Assembly (NCBI GenBank): GCA_025450955.1
Contig: JANWLJ010000284.1
Location: forward strand, 1 to 14,335
Length of the DNA: 14,335 bases
Source: Polyangium sp. (in: bacteria)
GTDB taxonomy: Bacteria; Myxococcota_A; Polyangia; Palsa-1104
Reading direction: 5' to 3'
The translations under genes and the position numbers were made by a program. Under the pieces are notes generated by a model. That model ran no database searches and was not told the origin of the DNA. It saw only the letters and a list, made by a program, of their open reading frames with translations. Shown here in pieces: positions 1-5,613 of this stretch (the first letter of the stretch is position 1; each line of letters starts with the position of its first letter).

Positions 1-147
1 CCTTTGCGCCACGGCCCGCACGCCGCCCGCATCGATTGGAAGCTCACCACTGCGCTCTCCGCGCTCGGCGGCGTGCGCATCGAAGACGATCTGCGGGTGA
101 CGAAAGACGGCAGCGAGAACTTGACCCGCGCAGTCCTGCCGGCCTGA
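1..147 (+). CDS. Xaa-Pro dipeptidase-like (M24 peptidase) C-terminus, partial
   Basis: This is the last 48 codons of a gene entering from the left, in frame 1, ending with TGA at 145-147. The visible tail reads GVRIEDDLRVTKDG followed by ENLTR. That is the usual end of M24 'pita-bread' metallopeptidases of the Xaa-Pro dipeptidase/aminopeptidase type, where the final Glu of the R-I-E-D stretch is normally a ligand of the dinuclear metal centre. Such enzymes cleave the bond before proline in peptides, in the cytoplasm. The rest of the catalytic domain is outside the window, so dipeptidase and aminopeptidase cannot be separated. The nucleotidyltransferase frame on the other strand runs antisense through this whole segment. 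Confidence 0.7.
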   Translation, partial: PLRHGPHAARIDWKLTTALSALGGVRIEDDLRVTKDGSENLTRAVLPA

Positions 148-603
148 TCCGTCGCGCGGAGATTTTGGGTGGCGCAGCCAGGCGACGTCGGCGAGGTCTT
201 GAGGGCGGCCGACCGTTTCCTTGGTGCGGATCAGCTCCTCGCGCCCGAGGACCGGGACCGACAGCCCGCTGATCTCGACGGCGAGCCGCTTGGGCCAGGC
301 CTCGTCGAAGCCCACCCCGCTGATCCCCGTCAACAGATCGATCCGGCTCGGCGCGATCCCGATCTGAAAGACGGTGTCGTCGCGCAAGAGATCCGCGAGC
401 GAGAGCGCATCGAGCGGTGCACCGAAGGTCGTGAGCGCGCACCACACCCGCTCGGCGTTTTCGGTGCTCGGCTTGACCCAGATGTCGAGGTCGCCGGTCG
501 CGCGCGGAAGCCCGTGCGCCGCCAGCGCGTGCGCACCGACGATGAGGAACTCAGCGCCGGCGGCGGATAACGCGGACAACATCTCGACGAAGTCGCGGTT
601 CAT
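1..603 (-). CDS. DUF6036-like nucleotidyltransferase, 3' end beyond window
   Basis: ATG at 603-601 opens a frame with no stop down to base 1 (201 codons visible). The first about 145 residues look like a small nucleotidyltransferase-fold protein: a hydrophobic strand then IVGAHALAAHGLPRATGDLDIWV, split here only to show that DLD at residues 38-40 supplies the metal-binding acidic pair. Later come a QIGIAPSRIDLLT strand and a C-terminal GRPQDLADVAWL helix. These are typical of the DUF6036/AbiEii-like group; targets are generally unknown and no HEPN partner is seen here. Residues after about 150 look like random antisense coding, so the real stop may have been lost or may lie just left of the window. 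The start is preceded by GGTTGGGGG rather than a good ribosome site; coupling to the upstream short ORF is possible. Confidence 0.7.
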   Translation of the reverse strand, partial: MNRDFVEMLSALSAAGAEFLIVGAHALAAHGLPRATGDLDIWVKPSTENAERVWCALTTFGAPLDALSLADLLRDDTVFQIGIAPSRIDLLTGISGVGFDEAWPKRLAVEISGLSVPVLGREELIRTKETVGRPQDLADVAWLRHPKSPRDGSGRQDCAGQVLAAVFRHPQIVFDAHAAERGERSGELPIDAGGVRAVAQR

Positions 604-751
604 CCCCCAACCTTTCCATGAAGGCCCACGCTGAAAGGGTGATCGGCCAGACCATCGCGACGCGCTCCGAGGCGGTGGTCTCAGGCGGGTCGTGCCCGTC
701 GTCTTGTTGGGACCGCCTTTTCAGACGGGTGGGATAACCAGATCGATCCAC
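551..751 (-). CDS. Short ORF (66 aa) upstream of the nucleotidyltransferase
   Basis: GTG at 751-749 starts a 66-codon frame ending at 551. The first 28 codons coincide exactly with copy 1 of the 84-bp repeat (basic N-terminus, then DDGHDPPETTAS). The next part, ERVAMVWPITLSAWAFM, looks like a real amphipathic helix with conserved-looking tryptophans. The C-terminus is Arg-rich and overlaps the first 53 bases of the nucleotidyltransferase gene in another frame. Small genes often precede this type of nucleotidyltransferase, which supports a functional pair, but no family is assigned. There is no ribosome site; a TATACT box lies six bases before the GTG, so a leaderless message is possible. The other reading of 600-667 ends in an ATGA overlap with the nucleotidyltransferase start and is a weaker alternative. 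Confidence 0.45.
   Translation of the reverse strand: MDRSGYPTRLKRRSQQDDGHDPPETTASERVAMVWPITLSAWAFMERLGDEPRLRRDVVRVIRRRR
668..751. repeat. 84-bp direct repeat, copy 1
   Basis: Bases 668-751 match 2348-2431 in the same orientation with a single difference (G at 711, T at 2391). Similarity stops abruptly at both ends. On the minus strand the repeat is exactly 28 codons beginning with GTG, and the single difference changes Ser to Tyr at codon 14. On the plus strand GGCGGT (671-676) can pair with ACCGCC (712-717), followed by TTTT, around an inner GGGT/GCCC hairpin. Copy 1 sits inside an intact-looking short ORF, which suggests it is the parent and copy 2 a partial duplicate. Confidence 0.9.
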
Positions 752-757
752 GAGGAG

Positions 758-763
758 AGTATA
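758..763 (-). promoter_or_regulatory. Possible -10 box for the short ORF/nucleotidyltransferase pair
   Basis: On the minus strand TATACT occupies 763-758, in otherwise very GC-rich DNA. Transcription would be expected to begin about at the GTG of the short ORF (751), giving a leaderless message. No convincing -35 box is visible upstream, so this is only a candidate. Confidence 0.25.
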
Positions 764-811
764 GCGCGGGGAAAAGAGCGCGCGCGAAAGAGAGCGGGGA
801 GGCGGCGAGAG

Positions 812-1450
812 CTATTCGGTCTTGTCGGAGGGGTCGTCCGAGCCCTGCAGGAACGGAATGCAGACGCCCGACTGGCGGCAGAGGTCGGTCTTCTCTTTTT
901 TCGAGAGGACGCGGTTCTGCTGCGCGCTGGCGCTCTTGGCCATCGCGCCCGAGTAGGCGTTCGAGCCGGCCTTGGCGGCCGAGCCGGAGCTCGCCGAGCC
1001 GAGCAGGTTATCGCCCTTGTGCATCTTCATCGAGATCTCGGCCTTGAGCGGCGGCGCGAAGTGGGTCGCGGCGCGGCCCATCCGATCCTTGGGCGCCTGC
1101 ACCTGGGTCGAGCGCGCCATCGCCGACTGCGGCTGCGAGCCGGTGATGTTGTCGCCCTTGTGCATCTTCATCGAGATCTCGGTCTTGAGCGGCGGCGAGA
1201 ACTTCGCGTGGTGATCGGCCAGATCGTTCCAGGCCCGCTGATGCGCCTCGCGGGTCTCCTGCACCATCGACGGACGCACGAAGCTCGGCCGATCGACGTG
1301 CTCCATCGCGGTGCCGGCGCGGCCATCTTGCGCCATCGACATCCGATTGGAGACGTCGGCGCGGAACGCGTGCGGCGGCAGATCCGGCCGGGCCATCGCC
1401 GGCGCGGCCACCATTCCCAGGACTGCAAGCCCGAGCAGCATTCTCATCAT
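812..1450 (-). CDS. Secreted protein with internal duplication, function unknown
   Basis: A 212-aa product. The ATG at 1450 is chosen because GGAGGT (plus-strand ACCTCC at 1456-1461) lies five bases upstream and a signal peptide follows at once: residues 1-20, hydrophobic from LLGLAVLG, cleavage after A-M-A. The frame stays open further upstream but that part is uncharacteristic. The mature protein is Met-, Ser- and Ala-rich. A 21-residue unit with core PPLK-x-EISMKMHKGDN occurs twice, at residues 84-104 and 131-151. A Lys-rich segment and a Cys pair (C191, C197) sit near the C-terminus, which is acidic. I recognise no family; the Met/His/Lys/Asp-rich unit could bind a metal or a partner, but that is only a guess. 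Export to the periplasm is likely. It diverges from the ferritin-like gene with 212 bases between the starts. Confidence 0.75.
   Translation of the reverse strand: MMRMLLGLAVLGMVAAPAMARPDLPPHAFRADVSNRMSMAQDGRAGTAMEHVDRPSFVRPSMVQETREAHQRAWNDLADHHAKFSPPLKTEISMKMHKGDNITGSQPQSAMARSTQVQAPKDRMGRAATHFAPPLKAEISMKMHKGDNLLGSASSGSAAKAGSNAYSGAMAKSASAQQNRVLSKKEKTDLCRQSGVCIPFLQGSDDPSDKTE
1011..1201. repeat. Intragenic 50-bp direct repeat (1011-1060 and 1152-1201)
   Basis: The two copies of the coding unit in the secreted-protein gene share 48 of 50 bases; the two differences change Thr to Ala and Ser to Ala. The 91 bases between the copies are unrelated. Near-identity at third codon positions points to a recent duplication or to gene conversion. 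Confidence 0.85.
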
Positions 1451-1531
1451 GAGCGACCTCCGGTTGTCGGTACGGTCATGCCGCACCCAGTCGAGCAGGT
1501 AGAGCACGCCATGTGCCAAACGTCGCTTCAT

Positions 1532-1550
1532 GACATCTCGCGAGGTTGTC
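1532..1550. promoter_or_regulatory. Imperfect palindrome in the divergent region 1451-1662
   Basis: GACATCTCGCGAGGTTGTC is nearly self-complementary, with CTCGCGAG at its core and GACA/TGTC arms offset by one base. It lies between two divergent starts (1450 minus and 1663 plus), a natural place for an operator serving one or both genes. There is no independent evidence that a regulator binds it. The remainder of 1451-1662 shows no clear promoter boxes. Confidence 0.25.
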
Positions 1551-1662
1551 GCGCGCGGGCGGGCGCGCGGCTGTCGTCGCCTCGGACACCGCTACTTTGC
1601 TAACGGTTGTTTTGTCGCTGGCGGCGGCGACGGCGGTGCCTAGGTGCAAGCGGGAGGCGACG

Positions 1663-2244
1663 ATGAACGAACAAGGCAACGGCCACTTTCTGACCGACGT
1701 GCAGGAGCTCCGCCGCCGCGCGCGGGAGCACATCCACGAGGGCGCGATCACCGCCGGCTACCAGGCCGATCGCGAGACGGTGGTCAAGCTGCTCAATGAC
1801 GCGCTCGCCACCGAGATCGTGTGCGTGCTGCGCTACAAGCGGCACTACTTCATGGCGCAGGGGCTCGAGTCCGAGGCGGTGGGCAAGGAGTTTCTCGCCC
1901 ACGCCGACGAGGAGCAGCAGCACGCCGATCAGATCGCGCAGCGCATCGTCCAGCTCGGCGGCGCGCCCGATCTCGATCCCGCCGGGCTGGCGACGCGGAG
2001 CCACTCCGAATATGTCGAGGGCACCACGCTCGTCGATATGATCAAAGAGGACCTGATCGCCGAGCGGGTCGCGATCGACTCCTATCGCGAGATCGTCCTC
2101 TACATCGGCGAAAAAGATCCCACCACGCGCCGGATCATGGAGAGCGTGCTCGCCAAGGAAGAGGAGCACGCCGAGGACATGGTGAGCCTGCTCGTCCGCT
2201 TCGATCCCACCAGCAAATCTCCGACGGTGAGTAAAAAGCACTAG
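1663..2244 (+). CDS. Ferritin-like diiron protein (bacterioferritin-related)
   Basis: A 193-aa cytoplasmic four-helix protein. ATG at 1663 has GGGAGG (1652-1657) five bases upstream. The ferritin diiron ligands are all in place: E51 in helix A (ATEIVCVLRY), E84-x-x-H87 in helix B (EEQQHADQ), E134 in helix C (AERVAIDSYRE) and E166-x-x-H169 in helix D (KEEEHAED). Proteins of this kind oxidise Fe(II) and store iron or detoxify peroxide. In classical bacterioferritin the haem is bound by a Met in helix B just before the H-A-D segment; here that position is Gln, so haem binding is unlikely. The N-terminus is about 35 residues longer than in Bfr and contains a charged helix. The gene ends convergently on a decayed gene remnant; the two stop codons share one CTAG at 2241-2244. 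Confidence 0.88.
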   Translation: MNEQGNGHFLTDVQELRRRAREHIHEGAITAGYQADRETVVKLLNDALATEIVCVLRYKRHYFMAQGLESEAVGKEFLAHADEEQQHADQIAQRIVQLGGAPDLDPAGLATRSHSEYVEGTTLVDMIKEDLIAERVAIDSYREIVLYIGEKDPTTRRIMESVLAKEEEHAEDMVSLLVRFDPTSKSPTVSKKH

Positions 2245-2351
2245 CGGGTTCGGAGATCGACTTCGAGCAGGCGGTCTTCGCCGCCGCGCAGGGTGATGCG
2301 CTCTTTTCGGCGCACCGTCGGGCCGTTTGGCGGTTGGTAGGAGAGCTCGAG
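2241..2351 (-). pseudogene. C-terminal remnant of a minus-strand gene
   Basis: Read on the minus strand, about 36 codons give a protein-like tail (ELSYQPPNGPTVRRKERITL, then a GG turn and LLEVDL) ending in TAG at 2243-2241. Upstream it enters repeat copy 2 and meets an in-frame TGA at 2363-2361, so no start is available. The alternating beta-strand pattern recalls a small beta-sandwich or PEGA-like tail, but it is too short to assign. The break coincides with the edge of the repeat, suggesting that the rearrangement that placed the repeat removed the rest of the gene. Confidence 0.5.
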
Positions 2352-2431
2352 GCGGTGGTCTCAGGCGGGTCGTGCCCGTCGTCTTGTTGGTACCGCCTTT
2401 TCAGACGGGTGGGATAACCAGATCGATCCAC
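2348..2431. repeat. 84-bp direct repeat, copy 2
   Basis: This is the second copy of 668-751, with T for G at 2391. Its minus-strand frame again starts with GTG at 2431, here with GAGGAG five bases upstream, but after 28 codons it fuses to unrelated sequence antisense to the ferritin gene end. It therefore looks like a truncated duplicate of the short ORF rather than a working gene. Broken gene ends adjoin it on both sides. Confidence 0.9.
2351..2401 (+). terminator. Possible terminator for the ferritin-like gene, within repeat copy 2
   Basis: GGCGGT (2351-2356) can pair with ACCGCC (2392-2397), followed directly by TTTT; an inner CGGG/CCCG hairpin sits within the loop. It starts about 106 bases after the ferritin stop. 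The long interior makes this a weak candidate. Confidence 0.25.
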
Positions 2432-2581
2432 AACGGCTCCTCGAAGAGCTGCCCCGCTCTCATCAACGAGCCCGACGGCACCGCTTGCGAGAAGGTCTGC
2501 TGCACCGAGGGGACGCTGCAGTGTTCGGGGGGAGTGTGCACCGGGTTATGTTGCAACACCACGCAGTGCTGTCTCCAGTGA
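2432..2581 (+). pseudogene. Cys-rich protein tail, 5'-truncated at the repeat
   Basis: Directly after repeat copy 2 comes a 49-codon frame ending with TGA at 2579-2581. It contains ten cysteines, with CPALINEPDGTAC, KVCCTEG and QCSGGVCTGLCC as landmarks. Cys-rich segments with D-G-T-x-C and G-G-V-C spacing are common at the ends of secreted proteins and lipoproteins in myxobacteria and are normally disulfide-bonded outside the cytoplasm. There is no signal peptide and no start after the repeat. The frame stays open backwards through the repeat, so a GTG start inside it is conceivable, but that part has no coding character. It is most likely the remnant of a larger exported protein. Confidence 0.5.
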
Positions 2582-2652
2582 TCCGGGCGGCCGGACGATC
2601 GCGTTCTACCGATTTTGCTCTCGTCCGCTCCCCGCACCATAGTCACTAGCGA

Positions 2653-3915
2653 ATGTCCGAACCTTCGCGCTCCGAACCGCCGGCGGGACCGCCCGCTGGC
2701 TCGCGCCGCCCCGACCTCGCGCGCTATGCCGGACGCGCGCAGCGGCGCCGGGTCTGGTTTCGTCACCTCGCCAAGCTGACGCGGCTCGATCTCTGGTTTC
2801 CGCACGTGCCGCTCGCGCTCGGCTTCGGCATCGCCGGCCTCATCCTGCTCGCCAGCATCGGCGGCAGCGGGTTGTCGCTGCACGCGCTCGAGAGCATCCC
2901 GGCGCGCACGCTGACCGCGCACAAGGTCGCGATCCCGAGCGCGATGATCGGCATCGCGATGATCACCATGTCGCTCGGGCTGCTTCTGCGCTCGCGCTTC
3001 TCCTGGGGCGTCGCGATCGTGCTCACCGCGTCGACGCTGGTGGTGGCGCTCTATTTCCGCCACTCGATCTTTTCGGTGCTGGCCTGGTTCGACGCGGTGC
3101 TGCTGCTCGCGCTCGTGCTCTCGCAGCGCAGCTTCACCCAGAGCAGCCTCGCGGCCGGGTCGCTGTTCGCGCTCACCAGCGCCGGGCTCTTGCTGATGTA
3201 CGCGGTGTTCGGCGCGCTCTATCTCGGCCACGAATTTTCGCAGCCGGTCGACAGCCTGGCCACCGCGCTCTACTACGCGGTGATCACCATGTCGACGGTG
3301 GGCTATGGCGACATCACGCCGGTGACCGCCCACGCGCGGCTGTTCACCGTCTCGATCACGGTGCTCGGCATCACCGTGTTCGCCACCTCGCTGAGCGCGG
3401 TGGTGGTGCCGGTGGTGAGCGGCAGCCTCAAGCGGATGATGAATCAGAAGGGAAACCGGATGAAACGGAAGGACCATTATGTCATCGCCGGAAACACGCC
3501 GCTCGCCGCCAAGACCTATCGCGAGCTGCGCAGCCGCAATCAGCCGGTGACGCTCATCTTCGCCCAGGCGCCCGTCGGCGGCGAATACGAGGAGGCCGAT
3601 CTGGTGATCGGCGATCCCACCGACATCGACGTGCTGCGCCACGCCGGCGCCGAAGCCGCGCACGCGGTCCTGGCGATGCGCGCCGACGACTCGGAGAACG
3701 CGTTCATCGTGCTGGCGGTCAAGGAGCTCGGCGGCAAGGCCAAGACGGTGGCGGCGGTCAACGACGGCAAGCACGTCGCGCGCATCAAGCGGGTCCATCC
3801 CGACATCTTGATCGCGCCGCAGGTGCTCGGCGGCGAGCTGCTCGCGATGGCGCTCTCGGGCGAGAACATCACCGGCGACTTCGTGATGGACCGCTTTCTA
3901 CATTTCGACAGCTAG
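2653..3915 (+). CDS. kch: Kch-type potassium channel with RCK domain
   Basis: A 420-aa inner-membrane channel, matching E. coli Kch (417 aa) in length and order. After a Pro/Arg-rich cytoplasmic N-terminus (1-45) come hydrophobic helices at about 52-70, 96-113, 118-135, 140-156 and 166-191. The pore loop and selectivity filter TMSTVGYGD (212-220) follow, then the inner helix (229-256). After a basic linker, an RCK/TrkA-N domain runs from about 272 (DHYVIAGNTPLAAKTY) to the end. The dinucleotide-binding glycine loop is degenerate (AGN-x-x-L-A), as in E. coli Kch. HARIKRVHPDILIAPQ-type sequence near 376-390 is characteristic of the family. Its role is K+ conductance and membrane potential control. 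ATG 2653 lacks a good ribosome site. It is convergent with the 3960 gene. Confidence 0.93.
   Translation: MSEPSRSEPPAGPPAGSRRPDLARYAGRAQRRRVWFRHLAKLTRLDLWFPHVPLALGFGIAGLILLASIGGSGLSLHALESIPARTLTAHKVAIPSAMIGIAMITMSLGLLLRSRFSWGVAIVLTASTLVVALYFRHSIFSVLAWFDAVLLLALVLSQRSFTQSSLAAGSLFALTSAGLLLMYAVFGALYLGHEFSQPVDSLATALYYAVITMSTVGYGDITPVTAHARLFTVSITVLGITVFATSLSAVVVPVVSGSLKRMMNQKGNRMKRKDHYVIAGNTPLAAKTYRELRSRNQPVTLIFAQAPVGGEYEEADLVIGDPTDIDVLRHAGAEAAHAVLAMRADDSENAFIVLAVKELGGKAKTVAAVNDGKHVARIKRVHPDILIAPQVLGGELLAMALSGENITGDFVMDRFLHFDS
3448..3462 (+). promoter_or_regulatory. Internal ribosome site and start for a free RCK domain
   Basis: AAGGGA at 3448-3453 lies six bases before an in-frame ATG at 3460 (Met270), just before the RCK domain, whereas the first ATG of the gene has no such site. 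In MthK, and reported for E. coli Kch, an internal Met at this place makes separate RCK subunits that assemble with the channel. By analogy this is inferred here; only the motif is seen. Confidence 0.45.
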
Positions 3916-3959
3916 GCGCTCCGGGTCGAGGGTGAAGCGCGGGCCTGAGGGTAGGGCGG

Positions 3960-4631
3960 CTATTCTTCCGCGGCGCGGCGACCGGTTCGCAAAAATGAGA
4001 AAAACGGATCGGTTGAAACCGGAATCCGGCTCAATATCTTGTATACGACCTCGTGTTGGAAGAAGGGGTCGCTCACCGGCCTCTCGATCCCAGCAAGACC
4101 CGCTTCGATGCAGTAGGTCAGGCGCTCGACGTCCTTCGAATCCTGCACGTCGGTGTTGCGGAATACCGCGTTGGCGACGGCAATGCGCCGGTCCGGTGAG
4201 GGCTTGAACACCAGCTCGAAATCCACCGAGCCCCGGGGGATCGTGTCACCGAGACAGTCGCCGAGCTTGGTCAACGCCGAGAGCTTGACCTGGAGCCCGT
4301 CCTTGTACTGTTGAAAACTGACCTTGGAATAACGATCAGCGTAATCTCGGCGAAACAGCGGCTCGAGCTCCGGGGTCATCACCTCGTCGATGGAACGGGG
4401 AGGCGTCCACCCGATGCGCGTGATTGGCGTGGATTTCACTGGCTCGGGTAAGTGCCGCGGCTCGAGCGAATCTGTTTTGGCCGCCGCAAAGTTTCGAGGT
4501 TGCTCGACCGCTGCGGGCAGCACTCTCTCCGGTGGATCAGGCGCGTTCGTGGACCGCGAGGACCTCCACGCCCACGTCATCATCAAAGCGGCCGCGATCC
4601 CCACCAAGCCGATCAACGATCCCCGCCTCAT
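3960..4631 (-). CDS. Membrane-anchored protein with two-cysteine C-terminal domain
   Basis: A 223-aa product. The start is placed at the ATG at 4631 because it overlaps the upstream stop as ATGA (coupled translation) and begins the hydrophobic segment directly; ten upstream codons in frame belong to the neighbouring gene. Residues 5-22 form a signal anchor (LIGLVGIAAALMMTW), followed by a Pro-rich linker (30-75). The rest, from about 80, is a soluble domain with a DFELVFKPSPDRRIAVANAV hairpin flanked by C126 and C174. This spacing (Cys, beta hairpin with a charged turn, Cys) faintly recalls the AgmX/PglI-type C-terminal domain of myxobacteria; that is a low-confidence suggestion. Base composition is less GC-rich than in the neighbours, compatible with acquisition. 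Confidence 0.65.
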   Translation of the reverse strand: MRRGSLIGLVGIAAALMMTWAWRSSRSTNAPDPPERVLPAAVEQPRNFAAAKTDSLEPRHLPEPVKSTPITRIGWTPPRSIDEVMTPELEPLFRRDYADRYSKVSFQQYKDGLQVKLSALTKLGDCLGDTIPRGSVDFELVFKPSPDRRIAVANAVFRNTDVQDSKDVERLTYCIEAGLAGIERPVSDPFFQHEVVYKILSRIPVSTDPFFSFLRTGRRAAEE

Positions 4632-4972
4632 TTGTAGCAGGCACTTCCATTGACGACGCACGATCCATCGGTGGCGTCGTTATAACAGGGCTCGTCATAG
4701 CCGACCGCCACGTCGGCCTTGCACTGAAATCCGCACGCCCACGCGTTCACGCAAACGGTCACGCAGTCGTAGCAGCGCGGCGAATTCATCCCGTCGCTCA
4801 CCCCTCCGCTATCACCTCCTCGGTAACAGGGGAAGGCTGGGTCTAGGCAGAGATCACTTCCCTGTTTGTAGTGGAGGGGTCGCGCCAGTGCGCTCGAGGA
4901 GTGGATGCAGAAGGCGATGAAGAACCCGATGATGAAGCACGATCCGAATAGCGCTAATCCCTTCCATCTCAT
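4628..4972 (-). CDS. Small secreted ten-cysteine protein
   Basis: A 114-aa product with a clear signal peptide (residues 1-30, hydrophobic core FIIGFFIAF, likely cleavage after ALA). ATG 4972 is preceded by GGAGG four bases upstream. The mature 84 residues hold ten cysteines (42, 49, 67, 70, 74, 80, 84, 96, 105, 112), enough for five disulfides, and no other obvious motif; spacing such as CYDCVTVC is knottin- or toxin-like but matches no family I recognise. It is the first gene of a two-gene operon and overlaps the anchored protein by four bases (stop at 4630-4628), so the two products probably act together at the cell surface or in the periplasm. Function is unknown. Confidence 0.7.
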   Translation of the reverse strand: MRWKGLALFGSCFIIGFFIAFCIHSSSALARPLHYKQGSDLCLDPAFPCYRGGDSGGVSDGMNSPRCYDCVTVCVNAWACGFQCKADVAVGYDEPCYNDATDGSCVVNGSACYK

Positions 4973-5236
4973 GTTCCCTCCTCACCATGTGGTCCGCGGT
5001 TTCGGTCGCGGTTCCGCTCCTCCATTCAGAAGGAATGCCATTTAGGGAGGTAGTGATCCGCGTTACGACGTGACCCGTAAAAAACCGGCTCACCGACGGA
5101 ATCTAGATAAAGAGATCCTCACCGCTCGGAACAGTCGAGGGTGGCGGCTGGCTCAGCCGGTCTGACGAGACTTGTCGTCGCGCAACAGCACTAAGGGAAA
5201 TCGCGGAAACCGAATGCAGTCACGACCGCCTGTGGC
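4973..5236. other. Intergenic region between two minus-strand operons
   Basis: No gene is visible. It must contain the promoter of the 4972 operon and the end of the rhodanese transcript. Two small hairpins occur: CGGCTG-GCT-CAGCCG at 5145-5159, and a GACGA/TCGTC pair close by at about 5164-5179. They may weakly stop transcription arriving from the rhodanese gene, but neither has a T-tract. The stretch is less GC-rich than its surroundings. Confidence 0.4.
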
Positions 5237-5572
5237 TTACGGGTCGCGGGAGGTGGGGAGCTTGGCTTCGTTCCAGGCGAGCATTCCGCCGGTGAGGACG
5301 CGGGTCTGAAAGCCGTTCTTGGCGAGGAAGTCGGCGGCCTGGCCGGCGCGCATTCCCGAGCGGCAGATGACCACGATCTCGCGCGTCTCGCCGGCGAAGC
5401 GGGCGAGCGAATTGGGAAGGGTGCCGAGCGGGACGAGCTCGGAGCCGGCGACGTGGCCGAGCTCGGAGACGTACTCGTGCGGCTCGCGCACGTCGAGCAG
5501 GCGCGGGGTCGCGCCTCCGGCAAGCAGCTCATGGAGCGCGGTGGAGGTGATGGGTTCGAGCGGTTTCGACAT
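5237..5572 (-). CDS. Single-domain rhodanese sulfurtransferase
   Basis: A 111-aa cytoplasmic protein consisting of one rhodanese domain. The LLDVREPHEY motif (residues 25-34) and the active loop CRSGMR with nucleophile Cys70 are intact; the typical GGMLAW motif lies at 95-100. The C-x4-R six-residue loop is the sulfurtransferase type, not the longer C-x5-R loop of Cdc25/Acr2 arsenate reductases. It would carry a persulfide and pass sulfur to thiols, cyanide or a partner protein. It follows the TonB receptor on the same strand after 41 bases, so it is likely the last gene of the arsB operon. ATG 5572 has no strong ribosome site. Single-domain rhodaneses are common, so the link to its neighbours is suggestive only. 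Confidence 0.9.
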   Translation of the reverse strand: MSKPLEPITSTALHELLAGGATPRLLDVREPHEYVSELGHVAGSELVPLGTLPNSLARFAGETREIVVICRSGMRAGQAADFLAKNGFQTRVLTGGMLAWNEAKLPTSRDP

Positions 5573-5613
5573 GGGCCATTTTTAGCGCCGGCCGGGCGCG
5601 ACTTCAACCGCTT

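Noticed and set aside
668..751. 84-bp repeat as an integron attC site
   Set aside because: No GTTRRRY core at the expected end and no paired core sites, although a hairpin is present.
692..1603. 303-codon plus-strand frame opposite the secreted-protein gene
   Set aside because: Arg/Gly/Ala-rich antisense sequence without a signal peptide or ribosome site; the minus strand has both.
2401..3798. 465-codon minus-strand frame opposite the potassium channel gene
   Set aside because: It is rich in His, Arg, Asp and Glu with no fold-like pattern, the usual antisense shadow of a GC-rich gene; the plus strand clearly encodes Kch.
5237..5572. Rhodanese as an Acr2-type arsenate reductase partner for arsB
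   Set aside because: The active loop is C-x4-R (sulfurtransferase) rather than the C-x5-R loop of Acr2/Cdc25.
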